A DNA stretch of 64,000 nucleotides from Cohnella herbarum (GTDB lineage: Bacteria; Bacillota; Bacilli; Paenibacillales; Paenibacillaceae), in the NCBI RefSeq assembly GCF_012849095.1, contig NZ_CP051680.1, positions 3,808,501 to 3,872,500 of the forward strand, in the 5' to 3' direction. Below the pieces are notes generated by a model that did not search any database, was not told the DNA's origin, and saw only the letters and a program-made list of their open reading frames with translations. Shown one piece after another: positions 18,934 to 26,935 of this stretch (the stretch's first letter is position 1; each line of letters starts with the position of its first letter). A program made the position numbers and the translations under genes.

Positions 18934-18953
18934 GGCTTGCGAGACCGCAAACC
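18934..18953 (-). other. Small hairpin between binding-protein and ATPase genes
   Basis: GGCTTGCG (18934-18941) can pair with CGCAAACC (18946-18953), with one G-U pair and a 4-base loop. It lies in the 134-nt gap between the LplA-like gene and the ATPase gene. No U tract follows, so partial attenuation or an RNA processing point is only a possibility. Confidence 0.3.
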
Positions 18954-19004
18954 TACTCCTTATCTTGGCGAATGATGCTTGGTGCCGGCGGATTATCCCG
19001 CCCG

Positions 19005-20516
19005 TTATTTGTATTTGAGGTGCGCGGTCTTCAGTTCTTCGGCGATCTGGACGTAGTCCGCCGACGAGACCAGTCGATTCACGTACTGATCCCAGTCCTC
19101 TTCGGACAGCACGCCCATGACGAACTTTACCTTGTTGCGCTCGAGATCCCGGGTCAGATCCCCCCACTTGTTGACCAGCGAAGGCGAATACAGATTAAAT
19201 GCCGGATTCGAGTAGGTCGATTTCAACTGCGAATCGTCGAATACTTCCTTATACCATCGCAGCCTGTCGGGATCGGCATCCCAGAGCAGGTAATTGTCCG
19301 CCCCCGTGTAGGTACCGTCGTTCCACGTGTACGCTTCGATGCCTTCGTTTCTATACTTGTCGTTACGTTCCACGGCGCCGTTCTTCGTCGCGTAATGAAC
19401 GCCTTCGATGCCGTACAGCGCCAATCGCTGGTAGACGGGCGACGAGGTGAAGTCAATGAGCTTCAGCAGGCGCGGAATGTCGGATTCCGGCACGCGCGAG
19501 CCGATCATCAGGTTCGTCCACGAGCCCGTCGCCATGCTGGTTGCGTAGCCTTGCGGCCCCTTCAGCACTTTAAGCGTCAGCACGTCCGCTCCCGGCGCGT
19601 TCTCCTTAAGCCTCGCCAGCCAATCCGGAATCGTGAACATGTGCGTATTGGCAGCCACCGCCACGTATTTGCCCGTTTTGAACAGATCCGTCTCGCTGCC
19701 TTCGACGATCGGGAACTCGGGGTGAATCGCGCCCGCGTCGTACAGCTGTTTGAGCCATCGCATATAAATTTTGAAGGCCGGCATAAAGTCGCGATACTTG
19801 AAATTTCCTTCGCCGTCGACTTCCCAATTCTGGATGCCGGTAATCGCGTTCGCGATCACGTCGGCGCTCGACGTCGATTTCATCGCCAATCCGTACAAAC
19901 CGGGAGGATCGCTTAGCTCCAAGAGCACTTCCGTCAATTCTTCCCAAGTCGTCGGCGCGGGCAGTCCCGCCCGGTCCAGCAAATCTTTGCGGATATGCAC
20001 CGTCGTGAAAATCGGCGGATTCGGATGCCGGGGTATGCCCCATATCTTCCCGTTATACGTCATGTTGTCCCAGATCGCGGACGGATACGCCGCGAGATTC
20101 GGGTATTTCTTCAGATTGTCCCCGGTCAGATAAGGGGTCAAGTCGTGGAATACGCCGGCTTGGATCGCTTCGTTCGTTGCCGTCTCATAGATCGGATTGC
20201 TGGTCGGCACTTGGGTGATGTCCGCTAAGTCCCCGGTATTGAGCGCCACGTTCAATCGCTCCTTATACCCGTTAAGCGGCACCCATTGCCAACTGATCTT
20301 CGTGTTCGTCTCCGCCTCGATGCGTTGACCGACGGCATCTCCTCCCGGCGGGGGAGCGCCGTAAGCGATGTTCATCCACGAGACTTCGAGCGGAGGGCTC
20401 GCGTTGGCGCTGCTCCCTTCCGAAGATTCGGACGAAGTCGAACAAGCGCTCAAAACGGCAGTGGCGGAGATAAGCAACAGTACGACGGATTTCCGGAAAA
20501 CGCGGACACGTCTCAT
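19005..20516 (-). CDS. Extracellular substrate-binding lipoprotein (LplA-like)
   Basis: A 503-residue lipoprotein. The leader MRRVRVFRKSVVLLLISATAVLSAC ends in lipobox VLSAC, so Cys25 is lipidated. The mature part reads as a large LplA-type binding protein (EVSWMNIAYGAP, DITQVPTSNPIYE, YNGKIWGIPRHPNPP, TTWEELTEVLLELSDPPGLYGLAM). GGGAGG precedes the ATG at 20516. It is the first gene of the minus-strand cluster and faces the YesM/YesN pair across 228 nt. LplA-type proteins usually have LplB/YtcP permeases beside them; here the nearest permeases are after the ATPase and a second binding protein. It may feed one of those pairs or act in sensing with the kinase. Confidence 0.9.
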   Translation of the reverse strand: MRRVRVFRKSVVLLLISATAVLSACSTSSESSEGSSANASPPLEVSWMNIAYGAPPPGGDAVGQRIEAETNTKISWQWVPLNGYKERLNVALNTGDLADITQVPTSNPIYETATNEAIQAGVFHDLTPYLTGDNLKKYPNLAAYPSAIWDNMTYNGKIWGIPRHPNPPIFTTVHIRKDLLDRAGLPAPTTWEELTEVLLELSDPPGLYGLAMKSTSSADVIANAITGIQNWEVDGEGNFKYRDFMPAFKIYMRWLKQLYDAGAIHPEFPIVEGSETDLFKTGKYVAVAANTHMFTIPDWLARLKENAPGADVLTLKVLKGPQGYATSMATGSWTNLMIGSRVPESDIPRLLKLIDFTSSPVYQRLALYGIEGVHYATKNGAVERNDKYRNEGIEAYTWNDGTYTGADNYLLWDADPDRLRWYKEVFDDSQLKSTYSNPAFNLYSPSLVNKWGDLTRDLERNKVKFVMGVLSEEDWDQYVNRLVSSADYVQIAEELKTAHLKYK

Positions 20517-20693
20517 AGGTAACCTCCCGGGATTCGACCGCCGCGCGTCCGTCCGACACGGCGGCTTCCGGCGATCTCGTCTTGATAGTATCGTAAATCG
20601 CGAAGGCGAACGGCGCTATGGCGGTTTGCTTACTTTCATGCCGTTTTGAACACCACTTGACGAGATTTCGGCCTCGGCCGCCTTCCTCCATAG

Positions 20694-20699
20694 TATAAT
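20694..20699 (+). promoter_or_regulatory. Possible -10 element for the sensor kinase gene
   Basis: TATAAT lies 45 nt before the kinase ATG at 20745. No good -35 lies at 16-18 nt; the nearest TTGACG (20657-20662) is 31 nt away, so an activator-dependent or unrelated role is possible. AGGAGG at 20732-20737 is the ribosome binding site. For the opposite LplA-like gene I see a good Shine-Dalgarno but no convincing promoter in this 228-nt gap. Confidence 0.35.
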
Positions 20700-20744
20700 G
20701 GATACGAGCCATGAAATCGCTTTCCCCGATTAGGAGGACCCGGA

Positions 20745-22475
20745 ATGCCGGTTAAAATGACGATTTTCCGCAGACTGATTCTGATGCTGATTCTGCTCAT
20801 TCTGCCGATTCTGGGGCTGTATATGTATTCCAATCAAGTGAGCGTGGGCGTCGTGCGCAACGAGGTCAAGGAGTCGAACCTGCAGCATCTGTCCTTTCTG
20901 TTGCGGCAAGCGGAAATGACGGTAGAGCAGTTAACCCTCGCCGCCAACACGATCGGACGTTTCCAAGTCGTCGACGATCTGATCCATATCGACGAGAAAC
21001 GGAGCAACTACGAGAAAGTCGTGATCAAGCAGGACATTATCGAGAAGCTGAGATTATCCGGCGCTTCCAGCAACTGGACGAACCAATTCACCGTCTATGC
21101 CCCGTCGGCCGGCACCGGGGTCACCACTTTGAACTCTGCGGACTACGGCGCCATGTTCGCTAAGGACGCGATCACGAAAGAATGGAAATACCGGGAGACG
21201 TCCGAGAACGGCATGCCGGTCAAACAATTCGTCAGGCATACCGTATACCCCGGTTCGCGGATCATCGTAGAAGTCAGCTTCACGGCGGACAACATCCGAA
21301 ACATGCTCGATCAGATCAAGATGAAGGGGAAAAACGATCCGTTTTTTTACCATCCGGGCGATCTGCCGATTTTGAACCGAACGGCAAACGGAACGTTGAT
21401 CGAAGGCGTCGTCGACTATTTGAACGGACGCAAGGTGGACGCGGGCGGCGCGGAAAGCGGCACCGAATACGTCCGGCTGCAAGGCCGTCAATACATGATC
21501 AACTACGTCAAGTCGGAAACGCTCAACTGGGTGCTCGTCGACTACGTCCCGACGGAATACCGGCTAAGCCCGATCAAGAACAGTTCCTTGCTCTTCTACG
21601 CTTGCATCGGCATGCTGCTCGCCATGAGCATCGCCTTCGCCCTGCTGCTGTATCGCAACGTGCAGATGCCGGTGTCTCAATTGCTTCACGGCGTGCGCAA
21701 TATGGAACGCGGCCAGTTCTCCGTTCGTTTGACTAACAAGCAGAAGAACGAATTCAGCTATTTGTTCCACCGCTTCAACCAGATGGCGTCCCAGATCGAG
21801 CAATTGATCGAGAACGTGTTCGCCGAGCGGCTTCGTTCGAAGGAAGCGACGCTGAAGCAATTGCAATCCCAGATCAACCCGCACTTTCTGTACAATTCTC
21901 TGGCTTTCATCAAGAGCATGACGGAGCTGGAAGAGAAAGAAGCCGTTATCGCGATGACGCTGAACTTGAGCCAGTATTACCGGTATACGACGCGCGTGGA
22001 AAATCAGGAAGCGACGTTGGGCGAGGAGCTTGAGCTGGTACGCAATTATTTGACGATCCAGAGCCTGCAAATGCAGCGTTTCGATTTCGAGCTGGACGTC
22101 CCGGTCGACATGCTGGATATCCGGATACCGCGGCTGATTCTGCAGCCGATCGCGGAGAACGCGATCCTGCATGGGCTCGAGCCTCGGATGGAATGGGGAT
22201 TGCTGCGGATCGCCGGCGAACGGGACTGCGCGGGCAACCGTCTGATCGTCGAGGACAACGGAGTCGGTCTTCCCGAAGACGAGTTGGAGAAGCTGCGGAT
22301 CAAGTTGGATACGCCGCTCGACAACGAATCGGGCTGCGGATTGTGGAACGTGCATCAACGGCTGAAATTCCGTTTCGGCCCGGAGTCGGGGGTTCAAATA
22401 TCCCCCTCCCCGAGCGGCGGATTGCGCACCGTCTTGCATTGGACGGATCATGTAAACAAGGGAGGCCCCTCATGA
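20745..22475 (+). CDS. Sensor histidine kinase, YesM type
   Basis: A 576-residue membrane kinase. Membrane helices lie at about 8-28 and 283-303 with a Cache-like extracellular sensor between them. A HAMP domain follows (about 303-360), then the His_kinase domain LQSQINPHFLYNSLAFI with the phospho-accepting His380, and an HATPase_c domain (NENAILHG-like IAENAILHG, N-box; VEDNGVGLP, G1). This is the YesM/LytS kinase class common beside sugar transporters in Bacillota. The ATG at 20745 follows AGGAGG. Its stop overlaps the regulator start by ATGA (22472-22475). It is divergent from the sugar cluster and so likely senses its substrate or a binding-protein complex. Confidence 0.93.
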   Translation: MPVKMTIFRRLILMLILLILPILGLYMYSNQVSVGVVRNEVKESNLQHLSFLLRQAEMTVEQLTLAANTIGRFQVVDDLIHIDEKRSNYEKVVIKQDIIEKLRLSGASSNWTNQFTVYAPSAGTGVTTLNSADYGAMFAKDAITKEWKYRETSENGMPVKQFVRHTVYPGSRIIVEVSFTADNIRNMLDQIKMKGKNDPFFYHPGDLPILNRTANGTLIEGVVDYLNGRKVDAGGAESGTEYVRLQGRQYMINYVKSETLNWVLVDYVPTEYRLSPIKNSSLLFYACIGMLLAMSIAFALLLYRNVQMPVSQLLHGVRNMERGQFSVRLTNKQKNEFSYLFHRFNQMASQIEQLIENVFAERLRSKEATLKQLQSQINPHFLYNSLAFIKSMTELEEKEAVIAMTLNLSQYYRYTTRVENQEATLGEELELVRNYLTIQSLQMQRFDFELDVPVDMLDIRIPRLILQPIAENAILHGLEPRMEWGLLRIAGERDCAGNRLIVEDNGVGLPEDELEKLRIKLDTPLDNESGCGLWNVHQRLKFRFGPESGVQISPSPSGGLRTVLHWTDHVNKGGPS

Positions 22476-24100
22476 TGCATCAGGTACTGATCGTCGACGA
22501 CCATCCCCATCTGGTAGACAGTATGGCCCATACGCTCCCCTGGGAGGAAATGGGCGTGATCGGCGTTCACAAGGCCTATTCCGCCCACGAAGCGCTTCAG
22601 ACGCTGGACATCGTTCCCGTCGATCTAGTCATTACGGACATTCGGATGCCAGTCATGTCCGGACTGGAACTGATTCGGGAAATCCGCAGACGATGGAAGG
22701 ACATTAAAATCATTCTGATGTCCGGGTACGCCGATTTCGAATATGCCAAAGAGGCGTTGCGGCAAGATGTCGAGGACTACTTGCTGAAACCGGTGCCGAA
22801 CGACGAACTGATCCGGTCGATCCGCGGCGTTCTCGACAAAAAAGCGGCCGAATGGCAAGCCGTTATTTCCAGCCAACGGGTGCTGAACACGTTCCGGGAG
22901 CATCTTCCCGCGCTGAAGACGGGTTTCCTGCTGGAGCTGCTGCGAGGCCGCCGGTTGCCGGACGATCTGCTGCAGGAAAAACTCGACCTGTACGAGCTTC
23001 CCTTCTCGGTCCGGGAGAAAGCGGCGCTCGTGCTCGTTCGGCTGGAGGAGCCGCTTGCCGGGTACGACCAGCGGAGCGTATCGCTGCTGGAATACGCGAT
23101 CGCCAACATCGCCGAAGAGCTGTTCCGCGGCGATTTCCGGATATGGAGTTGCCTCGACGACTACGGCTATTTAACCTTCCTCGTATGTCCCGGCTCAGGA
23201 ACGACGGACTTGTCCGAGCCGGAGCGACAGCGGATGCTGGAACAGTGCGCGGCGCATCTCCAGCATTATGTCGGCATCTATCTCAAAGGAAGCATTTCCG
23301 CGCTCGTTAGCGATTGGTTCGAGTTCCCCGAGACCGTCGCGGACCGCTATCAGCAATGCTTGTTTGCGTTCCGTCAGCGGATCGGGAGCGAGCGGTCGTT
23401 CTTCATGACGATCGGCAAAACGGAGGAGGTCCAGAAGACGGCGTTCCTGTCCAGCCTGTACGAACCTCCGACGCTGAAGATGACCATCGAAGCCGGACAG
23501 TGGAACGAACTGCGCGGGAAACTGGATCGGATCTTCGAGGAGCTGCTGCAGGACGAATTCCAGTTCGAGGAGCACATTCTGGAAGTTTACCTCGAAATAT
23601 GCGGGATGCTTGCGTATATCGCGCACAAAAATCGCCGCAGGCTGGCGGAATTGATCGGGGACGAATACGAGAAAGTAGCCGGAGGTTTGCCGTTCAAGAC
23701 AGTTAAGCCGCTGCGGGAATGGACGTTCCGCATTCTCGATCGGCTTTTCGAGCTCGTCGACCGGGAACGCCAGCACTCCCGCGCCGTCATCGTCAAACAG
23801 GTGAAGGAATACGTCATGGATAACCTCGGCAAAGATGTATCGATCCAAACGGTCGCCAACCGCGTCTTTCTGCATCCCTCCTACTTATCCCGGATCTACA
23901 AATCGGAATCGGGCGAGAGCTTCAGCGACTTCGTGCTGCGCGTCCGAATGGAGAAAGCCGTCGCTCTGCTTAAGAATAAAGGGATTAAAGTGTATGATAT
24001 TTCCGGTGAACTCGGTTATAACCAGACGCAGCATTTTATCAAAATGTTCAAAAAACATTACGGCCTGACGCCACAGGAGTATCGGGAACGCCTGCTTTGA
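22472..24100 (+). CDS. Response regulator, YesN type (REC + AraC HTH)
   Basis: A 542-residue regulator starting at ATG 22472 (MMHQVLIVDDHP) with GGGAGG upstream; longer in-frame starts lie inside the kinase gene. The receiver domain spans about 4-120 with phospho-acceptor Asp56 in VITDIRMP and Lys in LLKPV. A middle region (about 130-420) is the usual poorly conserved YesN linker. The C-terminal AraC-type double HTH (about 440-540) has VANRVFLHPSYLSRIYKSESG and the hallmark second half ISGELGYNQTQHFIKMFKKHYGLTPQEYR. It is coupled to the kinase and is the probable activator of the neighbouring sugar operon. Confidence 0.94.
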   Translation: MMHQVLIVDDHPHLVDSMAHTLPWEEMGVIGVHKAYSAHEALQTLDIVPVDLVITDIRMPVMSGLELIREIRRRWKDIKIILMSGYADFEYAKEALRQDVEDYLLKPVPNDELIRSIRGVLDKKAAEWQAVISSQRVLNTFREHLPALKTGFLLELLRGRRLPDDLLQEKLDLYELPFSVREKAALVLVRLEEPLAGYDQRSVSLLEYAIANIAEELFRGDFRIWSCLDDYGYLTFLVCPGSGTTDLSEPERQRMLEQCAAHLQHYVGIYLKGSISALVSDWFEFPETVADRYQQCLFAFRQRIGSERSFFMTIGKTEEVQKTAFLSSLYEPPTLKMTIEAGQWNELRGKLDRIFEELLQDEFQFEEHILEVYLEICGMLAYIAHKNRRRLAELIGDEYEKVAGGLPFKTVKPLREWTFRILDRLFELVDRERQHSRAVIVKQVKEYVMDNLGKDVSIQTVANRVFLHPSYLSRIYKSESGESFSDFVLRVRMEKAVALLKNKGIKVYDISGELGYNQTQHFIKMFKKHYGLTPQEYRERLL

Positions 24101-24120
24101 GTTCCGCGCTGATCGCTTAA

Positions 24121-25293
24121 CTAACCGCTACTCTGCAGAACGTCCGGATTAACAAGCGGTTGCCGACTTGGATAATCTTTACCCGCTTCCCTTAGCAGCA
24201 GTAATCCGATTAACAAGGAGACCACGCCGATAATGATCAGCAGCGCCCCCAACTCCTGACCGTAAGCCGTTAGCGCGCCATCCCGAAAAGCCATCCCGCG
24301 TATGAGCCGGTTAAGCCAATTCATTGGCAAAGCCCATGCAATAATTTGAAAAGGCTCGGGAAACGCAAGCGGAGTCAGTTGAATTCCGGTAGCAAGAAAC
24401 GACGGATACAATACGAAATTGGTTCGCAAATTGACTTTGGACAGGTCTTTGGCCGAATAGCCGATCAACAGGCCCATAAGCGACAAGGCCATGGAATAAA
24501 CAACCAGCGGGACGATAAAAAGATAAGGCTCCACTTCAAACCGCATTCCCCCGACCTGCTTAAGTAATCCGTAGCTTAGGAACAGCGAAAGGGTGGTCAG
24601 GACAGCGTAAGGTACGCTACGAATCCAGAGCTGCAAAGGCGACCTTCCGTTCGCGAAGAGCTTCCCTTCCCGACGCAAACGAGGTACGATCGAGCCCGCC
24701 GCGCTTGTCGTGATCATCAAAACCACAATATTCACGAATCCAAGCACCATAAAGCCGACATAACTCGTGGTCGGATTAAACAGCATCCGCTGTTGAAGCG
24801 ACAACGGAGAAACAATCCCTTTAGCCGTTTCCGCATCCATCCCTTTTTGAACCAGACGGGTCATGGAAAAGGTCATATTTTCCGTTTGGACGATTTCCTG
24901 AATCGCGGTTCGGATGCCGGTTAGCCCCGAAGGCATCGCGTTGTCCATTAAGATGCCGATATTCGTCGATATCCCCTGCTGCTGACGCAGCTCCAACTCA
25001 TTGGGAAGCATGATGACCGCTACAGCCCGCTCGTTTGCCAGTAAGATTTCCGGGTTCATGCGGCTGGAATATACGTTGGTGACGTTCATGTACTGCGATG
25101 CGTTAATCTTAGAGATTAGCTGCCGTGAATAAGAGCTGTGATCCTCATCTATGACAACGACAGGCGATTCGCTGATTTGATTGTGCGAGAACATTAATCC
25201 AAAGAATAAGGCCGCAATAAGCGGGCCAATGAAGATCAGGCGCGAATATTTACTGCCCGATACGTACTTCCACTCGTCAATCAGCGATTTCAT
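24121..25293 (-). CDS. ABC-2-type permease of an efflux system
   Basis: A 390-residue membrane protein. The start is ATG 25293 behind GGAGG; the gene begins 17 nt inside the adaptor gene. One N-terminal membrane helix (about 20-37) is followed by a large extracytoplasmic segment (about 40-180; VVVIDEDHSSYSRQLISKIN) and then five or more helices (about 185-375). This is the ABC2_membrane_3 / YhhJ-like topology of drug or polyketide exporters. No ATPase gene is present on either side. The stop is 20 nt from the convergent YesN gene, with no hairpin between them. Substrate unknown. Confidence 0.82.
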   Translation of the reverse strand: MKSLIDEWKYVSGSKYSRLIFIGPLIAALFFGLMFSHNQISESPVVVIDEDHSSYSRQLISKINASQYMNVTNVYSSRMNPEILLANERAVAVIMLPNELELRQQQGISTNIGILMDNAMPSGLTGIRTAIQEIVQTENMTFSMTRLVQKGMDAETAKGIVSPLSLQQRMLFNPTTSYVGFMVLGFVNIVVLMITTSAAGSIVPRLRREGKLFANGRSPLQLWIRSVPYAVLTTLSLFLSYGLLKQVGGMRFEVEPYLFIVPLVVYSMALSLMGLLIGYSAKDLSKVNLRTNFVLYPSFLATGIQLTPLAFPEPFQIIAWALPMNWLNRLIRGMAFRDGALTAYGQELGALLIIIGVVSLLIGLLLLREAGKDYPSRQPLVNPDVLQSSG

Positions 25294-25909
25294 CAAGTTT
25301 CACCTCCGCCGTCATACCCGGAAGCAAATCCGCACTCGAATCCATGGATACCCGGACAAGAAACATGCTTAAATCCGCTTGTCCTTTTTCGCGCGTCATG
25401 CGCAAGTTCGCAAATTGAGGGGCGGCCGAGATCGAAGTAACGACGCCGGTCACCTGCGTTGGGTGATCCAGGTATGGAAAATGAACGCCAATGCTTTGAT
25501 TAACCTCGAGTTTCTGGATTTCGCTTTCCTGTATGTAGAGGTCTGCATAATAGTTATTCTTCTGCAGAACCGCCATCGGCGCACCTTGCCGTACTTGATC
25601 CCCCGGCTTTACGACAATTCTGTTAATCAATCCGTCGTGCGGAGCGAGTACTTCCGTTTCTCCCTCCTCGGCAGACTTAACTTTGAATAACACATCCCCC
25701 TGTTTCATAGAATCGCCTACAGCCGCGCCAACCTCTACAATGGACCCTGATCCCTTCTGATAAAAAATCGTCGATTGCTCCGCCTCGAGCATTCCTTGTT
25801 TCCTGTTCTCGGCCTGACTGACGGCATCCTTCCCTTTCACGGCAAGAAGCGAACCTCCAACGATCAGCGCTAACGCAATTCCGATATAAAAACCTGCTTT
25901 TGTTTTCAT
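25277..25909 (-). CDS. HlyD-family membrane-fusion/adaptor protein
   Basis: A 210-residue protein with one N-terminal membrane anchor (about 6-24). The biotinyl-lipoyl-like half motifs VVEVGAAVGDSMKQGDVLFKV and VLAPHDGLINRIVVKPGDQVRQG flank a very short spacer, so the long coiled-coil hairpin of Gram-negative adaptors is missing, as expected in a Gram-positive cell. A beta-barrel part ends in ADLLPGMTAEVKL. It is the first gene of the efflux unit and is read from the strong promoter at 25960-25989, which overlaps an inverted repeat. Confidence 0.85.
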   Translation of the reverse strand: MKTKAGFYIGIALALIVGGSLLAVKGKDAVSQAENRKQGMLEAEQSTIFYQKGSGSIVEVGAAVGDSMKQGDVLFKVKSAEEGETEVLAPHDGLINRIVVKPGDQVRQGAPMAVLQKNNYYADLYIQESEIQKLEVNQSIGVHFPYLDHPTQVTGVVTSISAAPQFANLRMTREKGQADLSMFLVRVSMDSSADLLPGMTAEVKLDEIAD

Positions 25910-25939
25910 TCTTCAATCTCTCCCATTCCGTTTGTCGTA

Positions 25940-25977
25940 AAATATGATGATCGAAATATATTATAACCATCATATTT
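25940..25977. promoter_or_regulatory. Probable TetR operator (perfect inverted repeat)
   Basis: AAATATGATG (25940-25949) and CATCATATTT (25968-25977) are perfect 10-base inverted arms 18 bases apart. One arm lies in the -35/-10 spacer of the efflux promoter and the other just downstream of its -10. A dimeric repressor bound here would block the efflux promoter. The TetR-family gene starting at 26096 is the obvious candidate. Confidence 0.7.
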
Positions 25978-25989
25978 AAGAAACGTCAA
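25960..25989 (-). promoter_or_regulatory. Sigma-A promoter of the efflux unit
   Basis: On the minus strand TTGACG (25984-25989) and a perfect TATAAT (25960-25965) are separated by 18 nt. The -10 is 51 nt upstream of the HlyD-type start. It overlaps the 10-base inverted repeat at 25940-25977. Confidence 0.75.
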
Positions 25990-26036
25990 CAGCCGGATTT
26001 GGCCTCTCTTGAGCTAACGGTTATCGGATCGCTAAA

Positions 26037-26065
26037 TTGACAGGTTTTATTATGACGACTATAAT
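26037..26065 (+). promoter_or_regulatory. Consensus sigma-A promoter of the TetR-family gene
   Basis: TTGACA (26037-26042) and TATAAT (26060-26065) are both perfect consensus hexamers with 17-nt spacing, about 30 nt before the regulator start. It does not overlap the 25940-25977 inverted repeat, so the regulator may not strongly repress itself through that site. Confidence 0.75.
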
Positions 26066-26095
26066 ATTTTAAAGATAGAATTACGAAGCTATGGA

Positions 26096-26671
26096 GTGAT
26101 TACAATACCGTACCCCAAAGGTCATAAGCTGAAAGTGCGGAATAAGATCGTTGAAAGCGCTGCGCAAGCTTTTCGCGCGAATGGTATCCACGATGTAAGC
26201 GTTCCGTTCATTATGAAGGGGGCCGGATTGACCCATGGCGGTTTTTATGCGCACTTCGACAACAAAGATCAGCTGATCGCCGAAGCCTGCCGGTATGCTA
26301 TCGGCGATACGATCGAACTTCTTCAGAAAGTCGCTGACGAGGAACGGCAGAATCCCAAAATCTATGCCGTCATCGATTATTATCTAAGCGCTTATCACCG
26401 CGACAAAACGGAGATGGGCTGCATTCTTCCTGCCCTTTCCGCCGAAATATCCCGTTCTTCGGACGAGGTTCGGCAGGTGTTCACCCGTGAACTGGAGCGG
26501 ATGATCGCTTTTATCTCCAACCTGGCGGACATTGACGCGTCCAGAGCTGGCGCGCTGTTCAGTAATATGGTCGGCTCCCTTGTTCTAGCACGGTCCGTCG
26601 TTGATCCCGAACTGAGCGACAACCTTCTCTCGGCAGGCAAGCAGCATGCCAAAGAGCTGGTAAATCCATAA
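26096..26671 (+). CDS. TetR/AcrR-family transcriptional regulator
   Basis: A 191-residue regulator. The N-terminal HTH spans about 14-58 (IVESAAQAFRANGIHDVSVPFIMKGAGLTHGGFYAHFDNKDQLIAEA in parts), with the recognition helix at GLTHGGFYAHF. The rest is the ligand-binding/dimer helix bundle; the CILPALSAEISRSSDEVR stretch matches the subgroup near drug-efflux genes. The start is uncertain: GTG 26096 overlaps the only nearby GGAG (26093-26096), while the homologous-looking start IPYPKGHK would fall on an ATA codon at 26105, 8 nt after that GGAG. It is divergent from the efflux unit and its likely repressor. Confidence 0.88.
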   Translation: MITIPYPKGHKLKVRNKIVESAAQAFRANGIHDVSVPFIMKGAGLTHGGFYAHFDNKDQLIAEACRYAIGDTIELLQKVADEERQNPKIYAVIDYYLSAYHRDKTEMGCILPALSAEISRSSDEVRQVFTRELERMIAFISNLADIDASRAGALFSNMVGSLVLARSVVDPELSDNLLSAGKQHAKELVNP

Positions 26672-26711
26672 CACGCATGACATGTTCCATGAGCCCGTAA
26701 TACCTAACGCC

Positions 26712-26751
26712 AACGCAAAAAACACGCCATTTGTTTGGCGTGTTTTGCGTT
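26712..26751. terminator. Hairpin, possible bidirectional terminator
   Basis: AACGCAAAAAACACGCCA (26712-26729) pairs with TGGCGTGTTTTGCGTT (26736-26751), leaving a 2-nt bulge and a 6-nt loop. It lies after the TetR gene and, on the other strand, just after the VOC gene remnant. No clean U run follows on either side. Confidence 0.55.
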
Positions 26752-26765
26752 GTGCCGAGTCTATC

Positions 26766-26840
26766 TCAATCTTCGAACTCCCACTCCGGATTCCAGGCTA
26801 CTTCCCACAAATGTCCGTCCGGATCAAGGGTAACGGAAGT
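26766..26840 (-). pseudogene. C-terminal remnant of a VOC (glyoxalase-like) gene
   Basis: On the minus strand the last 24 codons before a TGA (26766-26768) read TSVTLDPDGHLWEVAWNPEW then EFED. DPDGHLWEVAWNP is the hallmark tail of VOC/glyoxalase-like proteins. Upstream the similarity ends at once and the frame soon hits a stop near 26867, so the body of the gene is gone. The hairpin at 26712-26751 would have been its terminator. The break marks a rearrangement at the left edge of the surface-protein island. Confidence 0.65.
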
Positions 26841-26877
26841 ACGCAATCTCAAGCGCCAGAATTCAATTCAGATGCAT

Positions 26878-26930
26878 GCCAAAACGCCTTCGGCGCGGTG
26901 GTAATCCCATCGCATCGGAAGGCGTTTGGC
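26878..26930 (-). terminator. Hairpin after the Gly-Asn/SLH protein gene
   Basis: GCCAAAACGCCTTC (26878-26891) pairs with GAAGGCGTTTGGC (26918-26930), a stem of about 13 bp with one bulge and a 26-nt partly self-pairing loop. It begins 6 nt after the stop codon at 26936. There is no strong U tract, so termination may be partial. Confidence 0.5.
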
Positions 26931-26935
26931 GTACG

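Noticed and set aside
18871..19167. N-terminal extension of the ATPase
   Set aside because: The added stretch is Arg/Gly-rich, overlaps the previous gene and has no relation to the ABC ATPase fold; ATG 18870 has its own strong ribosome binding site.
20657..20662. TTGACG as the -35 of the YesM-type kinase promoter
   Set aside because: The only good -10 (20694) is 31 nt away, too far for a normal promoter.
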